A stretch of DNA of 64,000 nucleotides from Pseudomonas sp. LBUM920 (GCF_003852315.1 NZ_CP027762.1:3391501-3455500); one strand, 5' to 3'. Positions 33,561 through 42,440 are shown, counted from the stretch's first letter. The notes: generated by a model not told the origin, from the letters alone. Made by a program: numbers and translations.

Positions 33561-35121
33561 AGCACTGATGGCCGAGGTGGCCGCAGAAAAACCACGCAAC
33601 GCCTCGCTGACCGACTGGATCGCCGTGGCTGCCGGCGCACTCGGCGCCTTGCTGGCGACGCTGGACGTGTCGATCACCAACTCGGCGCTGCCGCAGATTC
33701 AGGGGCAAATCGGCGCAACCGGCACCGAAGGCACGTGGATCGCCACGGGCTATCTGATGTCGGAAATCGTCATGATCCCCCTCGCCGCCTGGCTGACTCG
33801 CGTATTCGGCCTGCGCCGGTTCCTGATCGGCACGGCCTTGATGTTCACGGCGTTTTCGATGTTCTGTGGCCTGTCCTCCAGCCTCGGCGCCATGATCGCC
33901 GGGCGCATCGGCCAGGGGTTCGCCGGCGGCGCGATGATTCCCACCGCGCAAACCATCGTGCGCACGCGCCTGCCGCCGCACCAACTGGCCATCGGCACCA
34001 CGATGTTTGGCATGACCGTGATCCTCGGCCCCTTGCTTGGCCCGGTCATCGGCGGCTGGCTCACGGAAAACATCAACTGGCGGTGGTGCTTCTTTCTCAA
34101 TCTGCCCATCAGCATCGCTCTGATCACGCTGCTGATCACCGGCCTGCCAAGCGAGCGCATGAACCTGCAACGCTTCATCAGTGCCGACTGGTTGGGCATC
34201 CTCGGCCTGGCCATGGGCCTGAGTTCGCTGACGGTGGTACTGGAAGAAGGCCAGCGTGAGCATTGGTTCGACTCGCTGCTGATCACGTGGCTGAGCATCG
34301 CCACGGTGATCGGCTTTTTCCTGATTGCGGTCGGGCAGTTGCGCTCGAGTACGCCGATCGTGCGACTGCAACTGGTGCTGAACAAAAGCTTTGGCAGCGT
34401 GCTGTTGATCGGTACCGCCGTGGGCGCCGGGATTTATGGCACGGCGTATCTGGTGCCGCAGTTCCTGGGCATCCTCTCGGGCTACAACGCGCAGCAGTCC
34501 GGCGCGATCATGTTGCTGTCGGGGATACCGGCGTTTTTGCTTATGCCCATTTTGCCGCGCATGCTCGGCCGTTATGACCTGCGCTGGATGGTCGGTGCCG
34601 GCCTGTTGCTGTATTGGGCCAGCTGCTTTGTCGACACCCAACTCACCGCCGAGAGTGTCGGGCACGACTTTGTCTGGTCGCAGCTATTGCGTGGTTTTGG
34701 GCAGATTCTGGTGATGATGCCGCTCAGCCAACTGTCGATGCGTTCGGTCGAGACCCGTGACGCCGGGGACGCCGCCGGGCTTTACAACATGTCGCGCAAC
34801 CTGGGCGGCACCATCGGCCTGGCCTTGCTCGGCGTGCTGATGGACCGGCGCAGCCACTTTCATGACGACAGGCTGCGCGAAGGCATCCAGGCCAACAGCC
34901 AGTTGGCGCAGGACCACATGGCGAGCCACACCGCCAGCTACCTCGCGCAAACCGGCGATGCCTCGACGTCGCAAGCGCAGGCGTTCGCACAACTTGCCAA
35001 TGACATTGCGCAACAAGCCTCGGTGATGGCCTACAACGACTCGTTTTATGTACTGGGACTCGCGATGCTGGCGTGCCTGCCCCTGATCTTCATCCTGAAA
35101 AAGCGCACGGTACAACGATGA
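33553..35121 (+). CDS. EmrB/QacA-type MFS efflux transporter (14 TM)
   Basis: A 522-residue proton-driven exporter of the DHA2 family. TM1 contains LATLDVSITNSALPQIQ (motif D1), AWLTRVFGLRRFL is the motif-A loop, and GQGFAGGAMIPTAQT (motif B) and FGMTVILGPLLGPVIGGWLTENINWRWCFFLNLP (motif C) follow. A long periplasmic segment lies before the last TM. ATG at 33553 overlaps the adaptor stop; the upstream in-frame start at 33514 would overlap further and has no ribosome-binding site. Partner of the upstream HlyD protein and downstream OMF. Substrate unknown. Confidence 0.93.
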   Translation: MAEALMAEVAAEKPRNASLTDWIAVAAGALGALLATLDVSITNSALPQIQGQIGATGTEGTWIATGYLMSEIVMIPLAAWLTRVFGLRRFLIGTALMFTAFSMFCGLSSSLGAMIAGRIGQGFAGGAMIPTAQTIVRTRLPPHQLAIGTTMFGMTVILGPLLGPVIGGWLTENINWRWCFFLNLPISIALITLLITGLPSERMNLQRFISADWLGILGLAMGLSSLTVVLEEGQREHWFDSLLITWLSIATVIGFFLIAVGQLRSSTPIVRLQLVLNKSFGSVLLIGTAVGAGIYGTAYLVPQFLGILSGYNAQQSGAIMLLSGIPAFLLMPILPRMLGRYDLRWMVGAGLLLYWASCFVDTQLTAESVGHDFVWSQLLRGFGQILVMMPLSQLSMRSVETRDAGDAAGLYNMSRNLGGTIGLALLGVLMDRRSHFHDDRLREGIQANSQLAQDHMASHTASYLAQTGDASTSQAQAFAQLANDIAQQASVMAYNDSFYVLGLAMLACLPLIFILKKRTVQR

Positions 35122-36539
35122 TTCCTCGCACCCTTCCCCTCTTGCTGACCGTCGGCCTGTTGTCGGCCTGCACCGTCGGCCCGAACTACCACGGTGCCCC
35201 CGACGTCGCGCCAAAGACCCTGGCGGCTGGGCACCTGCCGCACGCTGACAGCGCATCGGCAAGCGCTCCCGGTGTCGCGCAGTGGTGGCGAACCCTGGGC
35301 GACGCGCAATTGAACCAGCTGGTGGAGCAAGCCCTGCAAAACAGCCCGGACATTGCCACGGCACAGGCGCGCGTCAAGCAGTCCCGCGCAAGCCTCAGCG
35401 GCGCGCAAGCCAACGCGATGCCCAAGGTCACCGGGGACGCCGCGATGCTCAAACTGCGCTCCCCGGACACCTCCGCGCTGGGTGGCAGCAATGGCGGTGG
35501 CCGAGGCCCGTTGAGCCTGTACCTCGCCGGTTTCGATGCCAGTTGGGAGGCCGACCTGTTTGGCGGCACACGCCGTGCAGTCGAAGCCGCCCAGGCAGAG
35601 GCCGACGCCTCCCAGGCCCGGTTGGCTGACGCCCAAGTGCAACTGGCTGCCGAAACAGTGCAGGCCTACACCGACCTGCGCGACCAGCAAGCACGCCTGG
35701 CACTGGTCGACGCCAGCGTCGGCATCGAAAACCAGGCCCTGGACCTCACCCAGCAACGGCGCGAACGCGGCGTGGCCTCGCAACTGCAACTGGAGCAGGT
35801 ACTGACACAGGCCCAAAACACCCAGGCCCAACGCCTGCCGCTGCAAGCCGCCATCGTCGAATCGCTCGACCAGCTTGGCCTGCTCTGCGGCCTGGAACCC
35901 GGCGAGCTGGACAGCCAACTGGCCACCGCGCGGCCGCTGCCTGCTATCCCGGAGGCGGTGCCGGTCGCCGACCCGGCCGCGCTATTGAAGGCCCGCCCGG
36001 ACATCCGCATCGCCGAACGCCAACTGGCATCGAGCAATGCCCAGATTGGCGAGAAGACCGCAGACTGGTTTCCCAAACTGAGCTTGATGGGCGACCTGTC
36101 GTTCTCGGCCGGTGACCCTGGGCACCTTGCACGCAAGGACAACGGCACCTGGTTGATCCTGCCTCGGATCACCTGGAACGCGCTGGATTTCGGCCGTGTT
36201 GCCGCCAGCGTCAAAGGGGCAGAGGCTGGACGTGACGAGGCCCTGGCCAACTATAAAAGCGTGGTGTTGAGTGCCTTGCGCGATGCCGACGTGGCGTTGG
36301 CGCGTTACGGGCACCAGCGCCAGAACGTGCTGCTGTTGCGCGCGGTGGAATCTTCCGCAGTGCGTGCAGCCGACCTGACGCGTCAGCGTTACCGTGCAGG
36401 TACCGCGAGTACGCTGGATTGGCTGGATGCGGAGCGCACGCGCTATCAGGCGCAAGAAAGCCGGATCTCCGCGGACGCAGAGTTGCTGAAGGATTTTGCG
36501 TCGTTGCACAAGGCGCTGGGGCTGGGATGGACACGGTGA
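35118..36539 (+). CDS. NodT-type outer-membrane efflux lipoprotein (OMF)
   Basis: A 473-residue outer-membrane channel of the TolC/OprM family. The lipoprotein signal peptide ends in LLSACTVGPNYH (lipobox L-S-A-C, Cys at about 18). Two OEP repeats follow (about 60-260 and 285-470), with NSPDIATAQARVKQSRASL and ARPDIRIAERQLASSNAQIGEKTADWFPKLSLMG as their leading helices. Its ATG overlaps the pump stop by 4 nt. It completes a tripartite exporter spanning the envelope. A LysR-type gene follows after 63 nt, in the same direction. Confidence 0.93.
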   Translation: MIPRTLPLLLTVGLLSACTVGPNYHGAPDVAPKTLAAGHLPHADSASASAPGVAQWWRTLGDAQLNQLVEQALQNSPDIATAQARVKQSRASLSGAQANAMPKVTGDAAMLKLRSPDTSALGGSNGGGRGPLSLYLAGFDASWEADLFGGTRRAVEAAQAEADASQARLADAQVQLAAETVQAYTDLRDQQARLALVDASVGIENQALDLTQQRRERGVASQLQLEQVLTQAQNTQAQRLPLQAAIVESLDQLGLLCGLEPGELDSQLATARPLPAIPEAVPVADPAALLKARPDIRIAERQLASSNAQIGEKTADWFPKLSLMGDLSFSAGDPGHLARKDNGTWLILPRITWNALDFGRVAASVKGAEAGRDEALANYKSVVLSALRDADVALARYGHQRQNVLLLRAVESSAVRAADLTRQRYRAGTASTLDWLDAERTRYQAQESRISADAELLKDFASLHKALGLGWTR

Positions 36540-36602
36540 ACAGTCGATTGGCGGCAAATCAACTACCATGAGCCTTCCTTCATGGCTACCGGCTTGCATC
36601 CG

Positions 36603-37475
36603 ATGAGAGACTTACCGCCCACCGCCACCTTGCGCGCCTTTGAGGTTGCCACGCGGCATGCCACCCAAAGTGCTGTCAGCCATCAGTTAAAACACCTTGA
36701 AGCGATTTGGGGTTTGGAGCTTTTTCAGCGCGGCAAGTCGCTGACGTTGACACCCGCCGGCGCCGCGCTAGCGCCGATCGTGCGTGAGTTTTTCATGAAC
36801 CTGCAAGCCACCCTGGCTGACCTTCGGGAACACAAAGGCCGGGTGCGCCTCAAGGTCAGCACCACTTACTCCTTTGCGCTCAAATGGCTGCTTCCCAGGT
36901 TGCCGAGTCTGTCGCAGCAGCACCCGGAAATTCTGATTACGCTTGAGACCAGCGACAAAGCCATCACGTTTTCCAGCAGTGAGTCTGACGTGGCGATCCG
37001 CCTGGGCAATGGTAATTATCCGGGCCTGCATTCGGAGTTTCTGCTCAGGGAACAGATTTTCCCCGTGGCCAGCCCCGATCTCCTGCACCGCTTTGGCCTG
37101 CCACAGACGCCTGCGCAGTTATTGCGTTACCCATTGCTGACGCGCGATGGCGCAGACCTGGTGCCGAAGTGGGAGGCCTGGTTCCAGCATGTCGGCACGG
37201 GCATCGCGGCGCTCAAGGAAAGTGTGCGCTTTGCAGACACCAATATGACCATCGAGGCTGCGCTGTTGGGCCAGGGCGTCGCGCTTGCCCGCAGCGGGCA
37301 TGTCGAAGCGCAGATCCGCGACGGCAGTTTGGTCAGGCTGTTTGATGTGCCGTTCGACTCCCCGGTGGCCTACTACTTTGTCTGCCCAAAAGGCATCGAA
37401 TCACAGCCCCACGTCGTCAGTTTTCGTCACTGGCTGATGGAAGCGTCACAGCAGGCACAACTGAGCTATCGCTAA
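36603..37475 (+). CDS. LysR-type (GcvA-like) regulator with an internal deletion in its HTH
   Basis: 290 residues with a normal GcvA-like effector domain (GRVRLKVSTTYSFALKWLLPRLP...RFADTNMTIEAALLGQGVALARSGHV...YYFVCPKG). The DNA-binding domain, however, reads LRAFEVATRHATQSAVSHQLKHLEAIWG. Family members have about 11 more residues between RHAT/S and QSAVSHQ (the FTxAAxELxVT segment, the second helix and turn of the HTH). The frame is kept, so a stable protein may still be made, but normal DNA binding is doubtful. ATG at 36603 (MRDLPPTATLRAFE) fits the family start better than 36582. Possibly in the efflux transcription unit. Confidence 0.75.
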   Translation: MRDLPPTATLRAFEVATRHATQSAVSHQLKHLEAIWGLELFQRGKSLTLTPAGAALAPIVREFFMNLQATLADLREHKGRVRLKVSTTYSFALKWLLPRLPSLSQQHPEILITLETSDKAITFSSSESDVAIRLGNGNYPGLHSEFLLREQIFPVASPDLLHRFGLPQTPAQLLRYPLLTRDGADLVPKWEAWFQHVGTGIAALKESVRFADTNMTIEAALLGQGVALARSGHVEAQIRDGSLVRLFDVPFDSPVAYYFVCPKGIESQPHVVSFRHWLMEASQQAQLSYR

Positions 37476-37549
37476 AGCATGAGCGTTTGCTCATGCCTGG
37501 ATGAGAGGACTTCGCTTTAGTGCAGGCGCGCCGTTGCTTAGGATGGCGC

Positions 37550-38377
37550 ATGCCTTTTCATATTGTTTTGCTGATTCTGTTCGCCGCCCTCCTGCACGCC
37601 AGCTGGAACGCGCTGCTGCGCGGCGGCGCCGACAGGTTGTGGTCGATGACGGTGATGTGCCTGGCGGTGGCCACTGCCAGCGCGCTCATCGCGCCGTTGG
37701 TGACGCCGCCCGCGCGGGCCAGTTGGTGCTATGCCGGCCTCTCGGCGGTGCTGCATGTGGGCTATAACCTGTTTCTGGTTCGCAGCTACAAGGTTGGCGA
37801 CCTGGGGCAAACCTACCCGATTTCCCGCGGTGCCTCGCCTATCCTGATCGCCCTCAGCGCTGCGTTTTTTGTCGGGGAAGCAGTCACCGGCGTGGCGCTG
37901 CTGGGCATTGCGCTGGTGTCTGGCGGCATCGTTTCCCTGGCGTTCAACAACCGCAGGCTTGCCGTTCCCAGCCTGCCGTACGCATTAGGCACTGGGATTT
38001 TTATTGCGGCTTACAGCGTGACCGACGGTATTGGCGCACGGCTGTCTGGCGCGCCTTTGGCGTATACCGTATGGATGTGCGCGTTGTGGGGCGTGTTGAT
38101 GCCTCTGGTGTATATCGGTTTACGTGGGACGCGCAGTTTGTTCAGCTCGCGACCCGGTGTCGCGACAGCCTTGGGCGGCGGGCTGGTCTCGCTGCTGGCC
38201 TACGCGATCATTATCTACGCGATGTCCTATGCGCCCATGGGCGCGGTGTCTGCATTGCGCGAAACCAGCGTGTTGTTTGCCGCGCTGATCGGTTATTGGT
38301 TTCTCGGCGAGGCCTTCACGCTGCGCAAGTTTCTGGCCTGCGCAGTGATTGCGCTCGGCGCTGTACTTATCGGCTGA
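37550..38377 (+). CDS. EamA/DMT-family transporter
   Basis: A 275-residue inner-membrane protein with ten hydrophobic segments and two EamA repeats (HIVLLILFAALLHASWNALLRG at the start; AYAIIIYAMSYAPMGAVSALRETSVLFAALIGYWFLGEAF near the end). The last is the classic DMT signature. AGGAT precedes the ATG at 37550; the start at 37520 is less likely. Probably exports a metabolite. Followed 38 nt later by an SDR gene in the same direction. Confidence 0.9.
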   Translation: MPFHIVLLILFAALLHASWNALLRGGADRLWSMTVMCLAVATASALIAPLVTPPARASWCYAGLSAVLHVGYNLFLVRSYKVGDLGQTYPISRGASPILIALSAAFFVGEAVTGVALLGIALVSGGIVSLAFNNRRLAVPSLPYALGTGIFIAAYSVTDGIGARLSGAPLAYTVWMCALWGVLMPLVYIGLRGTRSLFSSRPGVATALGGGLVSLLAYAIIIYAMSYAPMGAVSALRETSVLFAALIGYWFLGEAFTLRKFLACAVIALGAVLIG

Positions 38378-38415
38378 GGCCGTCCATGGCTGTTACACAG
38401 TGAGGTTTACGCGTT

Positions 38416-39177
38416 ATGAGCACCCTTCTCCAGGCCCCTGTCATCCTGATTACCGGTGGCAGCCGCGGCGTCGGTGCGGCCACCGCGCGACTGGCCGCCG
38501 CGCGCGGCTACGATGTCGCGATCAGCTACGTGTCCGACGAGGCCGCCGCTCTGGCCGTGGCGAATGACGTGAAAGCCGCCGGACGGCGAGCGCTGGCGGT
38601 ACGCGCCGATAGCGCAGAGCCAGAGCAGGTCGCGGCGCTATTCGCCGCGATTGACCGCGAGTTCGGCCGTGTCGACGTGTTGGTCAACAACGCGGGCATA
38701 CTCGGACCACAATCGCGCCTCGAAGACCTCGACTTTGCACGCATGCAGCGCATCTTCGCGGTCAATGCCATCGGCCCGATGCTGTGCGCGCAACAAGCGG
38801 TCAAACGCATGTCCCATCGCCATAACGGCCGCGGCGGCGTTGTTATCAATGTATCCTCGGGCGCGGCCCGGCTCGGCAGTCCGAACGAATATATCGACTA
38901 CGCTGCCTCAAAAGGCGCCCTGGAGACGTTCACCATCGGCTTCGCCAAAGAAGTCGCGCGAGACGGCATCCGCGTCAACTGCATCCGCCCCGGCCATATC
39001 TACACCGACATGCACGCCAGCGGCGGAGAGCCGGGTCGGGTCGATCGGGTCAAGGACTCGATCCCCATGGGCCGCGGCGGACAACCCGAAGAAGTTGCGC
39101 GGGCTATCCTGTGGCTGGCGAGCGATGAAGCGTCGTTCATTACCGGGACGTTTCTTGACGTCACCGGGGGCAAGTAA
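38416..39177 (+). CDS. Short-chain dehydrogenase/reductase (glucose dehydrogenase-like)
   Basis: A 253-residue classical SDR. The cofactor motif is TGGSRGVGAATARLAAARG, NNAGILG follows at about 92, the catalytic Ser in INVSSGAARLG, and Tyr-x3-Lys in YIDYAASKGALET, then RPGHIYTDMH and the C-terminal FITGTFLDVTGGK. The pattern fits the oxidoreductases annotated as glucose 1-dehydrogenase or 3-oxoacyl-ACP reductase-like. GTGAGG lies upstream of the ATG. Its substrate is unknown; position after an EamA exporter is not informative. Confidence 0.92.
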   Translation: MSTLLQAPVILITGGSRGVGAATARLAAARGYDVAISYVSDEAAALAVANDVKAAGRRALAVRADSAEPEQVAALFAAIDREFGRVDVLVNNAGILGPQSRLEDLDFARMQRIFAVNAIGPMLCAQQAVKRMSHRHNGRGGVVINVSSGAARLGSPNEYIDYAASKGALETFTIGFAKEVARDGIRVNCIRPGHIYTDMHASGGEPGRVDRVKDSIPMGRGGQPEEVARAILWLASDEASFITGTFLDVTGGK

Positions 39178-39287
39178 GGGCAGGACGCACGGTTTTTTTG
39201 AGGCATTTGGGTAATCCCCCAGACCTGGCTGAAAGTGGGATGGGGGTTAATGGATTGGACTTCAAGCAACATCAGGTAGGCAGGCAG

Positions 39288-39545
39288 ATGGAAGAATTGA
39301 TGCAGGGGCTCGATGGGCTCAGGACTGCGCAGCAAGAACTGTTTTATGACCTTGAAGATGCGGCCGCCGTTATCGGCTGGTCAGTGGTTGAACTGACGGC
39401 CCTGGCCGGCACTGGCAGGACGCCGGCCGAAGCGGTGGCGCTGATGAAAATATGTGCGTTGCTGACGGCTCAGCAGGGGAAAATTGGCCTGTATGCAGAT
39501 GAGGTCAAAGCGCAGCGCATCACCAGGTCCGAGGTCGGGGCTTGA
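39288..39545 (+). CDS. Uncharacterised 85-aa protein
   Basis: A helical, acidic protein (MEELMQGLDGLRTAQQELFYDLEDAAAVIGWSVVELTALAGTG...AVALMKICALLTAQQGKIGLYADEVK). The start at 39288 follows AGGCAGG; an in-frame ATG at 39240 is also possible. There is no recognised family. The alternating helical pattern would suit a small oligomeric or adaptor protein. It is convergent with the Arr gene. It is likely genuine because its composition is non-random, but the function is unknown. Confidence 0.5.
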   Translation: MEELMQGLDGLRTAQQELFYDLEDAAAVIGWSVVELTALAGTGRTPAEAVALMKICALLTAQQGKIGLYADEVKAQRITRSEVGA

Positions 39546-39574
39546 TCGGTGCTCAACGCGCAGGAACCGGCCCA

Positions 39575-39991
39575 TCAGTCGAGGATGACATCGCCGCCCT
39601 CGGCCTTTAAACGAGCGAGGTTGTCCTTCATCTGCTGCAACCGCTCCGGCGAATGCCCTTGCCACTGGGTCACTTCGGCAACGACCCGCAGTGGCTCGCA
39701 GGAGCGATAGGACAGCGTCGGATTGCCGGGAAACTTCTTATCCGTCACGTTGGGGTCGTCCACGATCGGGCCCGTGGGCTCTACGACATAAATGCGTTCG
39801 CGCTCATGACCTAGCGCCAGTTCGGCGCCCCAGATAGCGGCGTCCAGCGTGCCCGCAAAATAAACCCAGGACAGCGCTCGCCCTTCGGTGAAATTGGACG
39901 GATAACCGACGCGGATCATGTCTCCGGGCTTGAGGTCAGCGCGAGTGCCGTGAAAGTACTGTCGTATAAACATGCCGGCGGCGTTTGACAT
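39575..39991 (-). CDS. arr: Rifampicin ADP-ribosyltransferase (Arr family)
   Basis: A 138-residue small ADP-ribosyltransferase. It shows the family's FIRQYFHGTRADLKPGDMI start (His of the H-Y-D/E type triad), FTEGRALSWVYFAGTLDAAIWGAELA, YVVEPTGPIVDDPNVTDKKFPGNPTLSYRS and LRVVAEVTQWQGHSPE; the ...EPTGPIxDDPNxTDKKFPGNPTxSYRS block is diagnostic. Arr enzymes inactivate rifamycins by transferring ADP-ribose from NAD. GGAG lies 9 nt before the ATG at 39991; the frame open to 40171 has no ribosome-binding site. Chromosomal, with no mobile-element context here, so it is probably intrinsic. Resistance level cannot be inferred. Confidence 0.9.
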   Translation of the reverse strand: MSNAAGMFIRQYFHGTRADLKPGDMIRVGYPSNFTEGRALSWVYFAGTLDAAIWGAELALGHERERIYVVEPTGPIVDDPNVTDKKFPGNPTLSYRSCEPLRVVAEVTQWQGHSPERLQQMKDNLARLKAEGGDVILD

Positions 39992-40076
39992 GGGCTTGTT
40001 ACTCCAAGAATGCGTGGTGCCAGGCCGCCTGTCTGCAGCGCAAGGCATGCCCCTCTTGTAACTGACTGTCGAACCC

Positions 40077-40295
40077 CTAGGCAACCTTACGAGGGCAGGC
40101 GAGCCCCCTGCCGTCAGCCTTGCAATGCAGATAATCGCGCCACAGCCTGAATGCCCGTTGCTGCCTGGCAAATGCCGCCTGCCACTCTTCGCCGCCGATT
40201 TGCTCGACGGGCGTCGCCATCATCTGCTCCGTTGCAAGGTCCAGTTCTTCTACGAGCTGACGCCCGTTAGGCATATCCAAAATTAGAGATCGCAT
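40077..40295 (-). CDS. Uncharacterised 72-aa protein
   Basis: MRSLILDMPNGRQLVEELDLATEQMMATPVEQIGGEEWQAAFARQQRAFRLWRDYLHCKADGRGLACPRKVA: soluble, mostly helical, two cysteines near the end. ACAGGTAG precedes the ATG. It lies upstream of arr in the same direction with an 85-nt gap. No family recognised. Confidence 0.5.
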   Translation of the reverse strand: MRSLILDMPNGRQLVEELDLATEQMMATPVEQIGGEEWQAAFARQQRAFRLWRDYLHCKADGRGLACPRKVA

Positions 40296-40629
40296 AGCTA
40301 CCTGTCTTATTTGTTCTGTAAGTCGACCTCTGTATCCCTTTGATAGTGCGCGGGTTCCGACGAACGGTTACATTCTCTTACAGGTTTAACTGCCATTGCT
40401 TACAGACGATGACGGTGCGGGGTCGACCCCCGGCGAGACACACAGACAAGTAATGGAGACTGAGAGACAAGAGATTTCTCTCTGGAATTATTTGTAACAT
40501 TTTATAATTAACGCTGGTTAACAGCCGTCGCGAACCAACAGCGCAGGTTGATAACGTGCGCTGTCAGACGACGATAGCTGAACCGCACAAGCGCTTAATT
40601 CACGTGTTATAGGCAAAAGGATAAGGGAC
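40296..40629. other. Divergent intergenic region with repeated TTACA half-sites
   Basis: About 330 nt between the 72-aa gene (minus) and the lipoprotein gene (plus). No gene seen. It contains three TTACA copies (listed separately), a GGGGTCGACCCCC palindrome (40,419-40,431) and an AT-rich stretch at 40,483-40,515 that is the likely promoter area for the lipoprotein gene. Confidence 0.5.
40368..40405 (+). promoter_or_regulatory. TTACA direct repeats, putative response-regulator site
   Basis: TTACA occurs at 40368 and 40378 (exactly 10 bp apart, same face of the helix) and TTACAG again at 40400. A direct repeat of 5-6 bp with 10-11 bp periodicity is the usual binding pattern of OmpR/PhoB-family regulators. 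No cognate regulator is in the window. Confidence 0.4.
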
Positions 40630-40953
40630 ATGTCACTGCACAAGTTATTTGCACTGGTCATCACTGTGGCATTGCTGGGCGGCTGCAATGCGCTCGCAGG
40701 CAAGACCAACATGTTGAGCGATGATGACGTGAAATCGCAAAGCGCCGGCGCACTGGGCTACGCCCCTGCGGACCTGACTATTGTCAATCGCCAAACCCAG
40801 GGCACCAATACCTACGTATTGCTGAAAACCAACGACAACAAGCAATTCAACTGCATCATCAACGGCGGCAATATCTTGACCTTCGGCATGTCCAACCCGC
40901 CCTCTTGCGCGAAAAAAGGCGAGCAGGTAAAGAGCGGGCCGTTTGGCGGATAA
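40630..40953 (+). CDS. Small lipoprotein
   Basis: A 107-residue exported protein. The signal peptide MSLHKLFALVITVALLGGCNALAG has the lipobox L-G-G-C at residue 19, followed by a soluble domain with two further cysteines (FNCIINGG, PPSCAKKG) that could form a disulfide in the periplasm. The residue after Cys is Asn, not Asp, so outer-membrane sorting is expected. AAGGGAC precedes the ATG. Monocistronic with its own terminator. No named family recognised. Possible control by the TTACA repeats upstream. Confidence 0.8.
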   Translation: MSLHKLFALVITVALLGGCNALAGKTNMLSDDDVKSQSAGALGYAPADLTIVNRQTQGTNTYVLLKTNDNKQFNCIINGGNILTFGMSNPPSCAKKGEQVKSGPFGG

Positions 40954-41056
40954 CTGTCACGCCAACATCGCAGGGCGTGATCAACTCGGCTCTCACTGTC
41001 AGCTTTTATATGGTCGAACTTCGGTATAAATCGAGTCATGTACTGCAATGACTGAA

Positions 41057-41099
41057 AAGGGAACGGACCTATGGAATTGAATAGATCCGTTCCTTTTTT
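41057..41099. terminator. Bidirectional terminator
   Basis: AAAAGGGAACGGAcctatggaattgaatagaTCCGTTCCTTTTTT: about 10-bp stem with A and T tracts on both sides, between the lipoprotein gene and the convergent gene ending at 41137. Confidence 0.85.
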
Positions 41100-41136
41100 A
41101 CGCTGGAAGTTGAACCGCGTTGTTATCAGATGACGG

Positions 41137-42141
41137 TTACTCAATGTCTTCGTGAATAACCGCGCCTGCGCGGCGCAATTCATCCAGATACGCCTCGGCG
41201 TCCTCAAGCAGCTCGGGCATATACAGTCCGGCGGAAAAGGGAGAACCGCCGTTGAGGCCCAGCACGGCTGACAGCGAAAGCACCACGCTCAGTCCGGTGA
41301 GCGACGCTTGGCCATGCCTGAACTCAAGGGTAGCGCGTGACCGTCGTGGCCGCCCCTCAGCCTCGCCCTCGATCTCGACGATGATCTCTGCCGCCACTGC
41401 GTCACCGCGACGACGGCTCGATGATTCGCCACTCGCCAGGTCAAAGCGAATATCCGGCGCGCCCGTGGCGGCGTAGAGGCTGATAATGTCGAACGGAGAG
41501 TACGCGTCAGCCGCAAGCTCCCGACCGTCAATGGCCTTGATCCTGGCTTTGGCGGCGTCACCGGACACCCAGGACCGCTTCCCGCCTGTGAACACCAACG
41601 CGGCAGGCGCCGCCGCACTCAGCCGCTGCATATCTTCCAGCGCCAGTGGGCCTGCAGCGTCTTGTTCATCCAGTACAACCCCGATCCTGATGGATCGCAC
41701 GCGCTCGAAGCCTTTTACACCGTGCAGCGCAATAAACACCGCGACCCCGGCGCCCCATTGACTGGCAAGGACCACGGGCGCCGCCGTCGCACGGTGCGCG
41801 AACAGCGCCATCTCCGGCCCTACCTCTACCAGCCCGTTGCCGATGTTCAGGTACGCAATGCCCAAGTCCTGCGCATAGCGCAAACCCCGGAGTCCATCAT
41901 CAGGTGCCAGCATGACCACCGCCGCTAATGCGACGCCGTCATCAAAGCCCAGGCGAGGCTTATCAAGGTCGATTGCCACCGCGTGGGCAGCACCCGCCTC
42001 CCGCGCAACCTCGCGCGCCGCATCCAAATTGCGGCCGCCCACCAGTAAGGGCATACCGGGCTGGCGCTCACGAAACCACCGGATGGCAGCACGCCCAACG
42101 ATGCCCGACCCACCGGCAAACAGTATGTGTTTTGTCGTCAT
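41137..42141 (-). CDS. Saccharopine-dehydrogenase-like NAD(P)-binding protein
   Basis: A 334-residue oxidoreductase-like protein. The Rossmann start is HILFAGGSGIVGRAAIRWFRERQPGMPLLVGGRN, followed by the saccharopine-dehydrogenase-type pattern (AAVVMLAPDDGLRGLRYAQDLGIAYLNIG) and a C-terminal domain with GVAVFIALHGVKGFERVRSIRIGVVLDEQD. Family members reduce imines or act as trans-acting reductases, but many have no known substrate. GAGGA precedes the ATG. It is the last chromosomal gene before the prophage junction. Confidence 0.8.
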   Translation of the reverse strand: MTTKHILFAGGSGIVGRAAIRWFRERQPGMPLLVGGRNLDAAREVAREAGAAHAVAIDLDKPRLGFDDGVALAAVVMLAPDDGLRGLRYAQDLGIAYLNIGNGLVEVGPEMALFAHRATAAPVVLASQWGAGVAVFIALHGVKGFERVRSIRIGVVLDEQDAAGPLALEDMQRLSAAAPAALVFTGGKRSWVSGDAAKARIKAIDGRELAADAYSPFDIISLYAATGAPDIRFDLASGESSSRRRGDAVAAEIIVEIEGEAEGRPRRSRATLEFRHGQASLTGLSVVLSLSAVLGLNGGSPFSAGLYMPELLEDAEAYLDELRRAGAVIHEDIE

Positions 42142-42402
42142 CGACCTGTCCTCTGTCTAGCCCGAAAAAGGCGCAATCGAGACCAGCAGCTATCGCCCCA
42201 GAGGTGCACCCGGCTACGCAAACAGCGCACACAGCGTCGATGAAGAAAACCGACACACGTCACAGCACCTCAGCATTGCGTCGATAGGGTAGTGACGGAC
42301 AGGGTAATTTGTAGGTTCCAAAAACTTTGTAAGGCATGGGATGCGGTAGCATCACGCCACAAGAACCGGATGACAGGCTGAGCGCAGTCAATTTGAGGGC
42401 AA

Positions 42403-42440
42403 TAAAAAACCCCGTAGACGTTAATCTACAGGGTTTCTAA
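42403..42440 (-). terminator. Terminator of the original tRNA-Cys transcript
   Basis: On the minus strand AACCCTGTAGA-ttaacg-TCTACGGGGTT followed by TTTTATT. It lies 4 nt beyond the tRNA-Cys 3' fragment, so it is the chromosomal terminator that followed tRNA-Cys before the prophage separated the two halves. Confidence 0.85.

Noticed and set aside
33421..34665. 414-codon minus-strand open frame in the efflux operon
   Set aside because: Antisense to the MFS gene; Gln/His/Arg-rich composition typical of a shadow.
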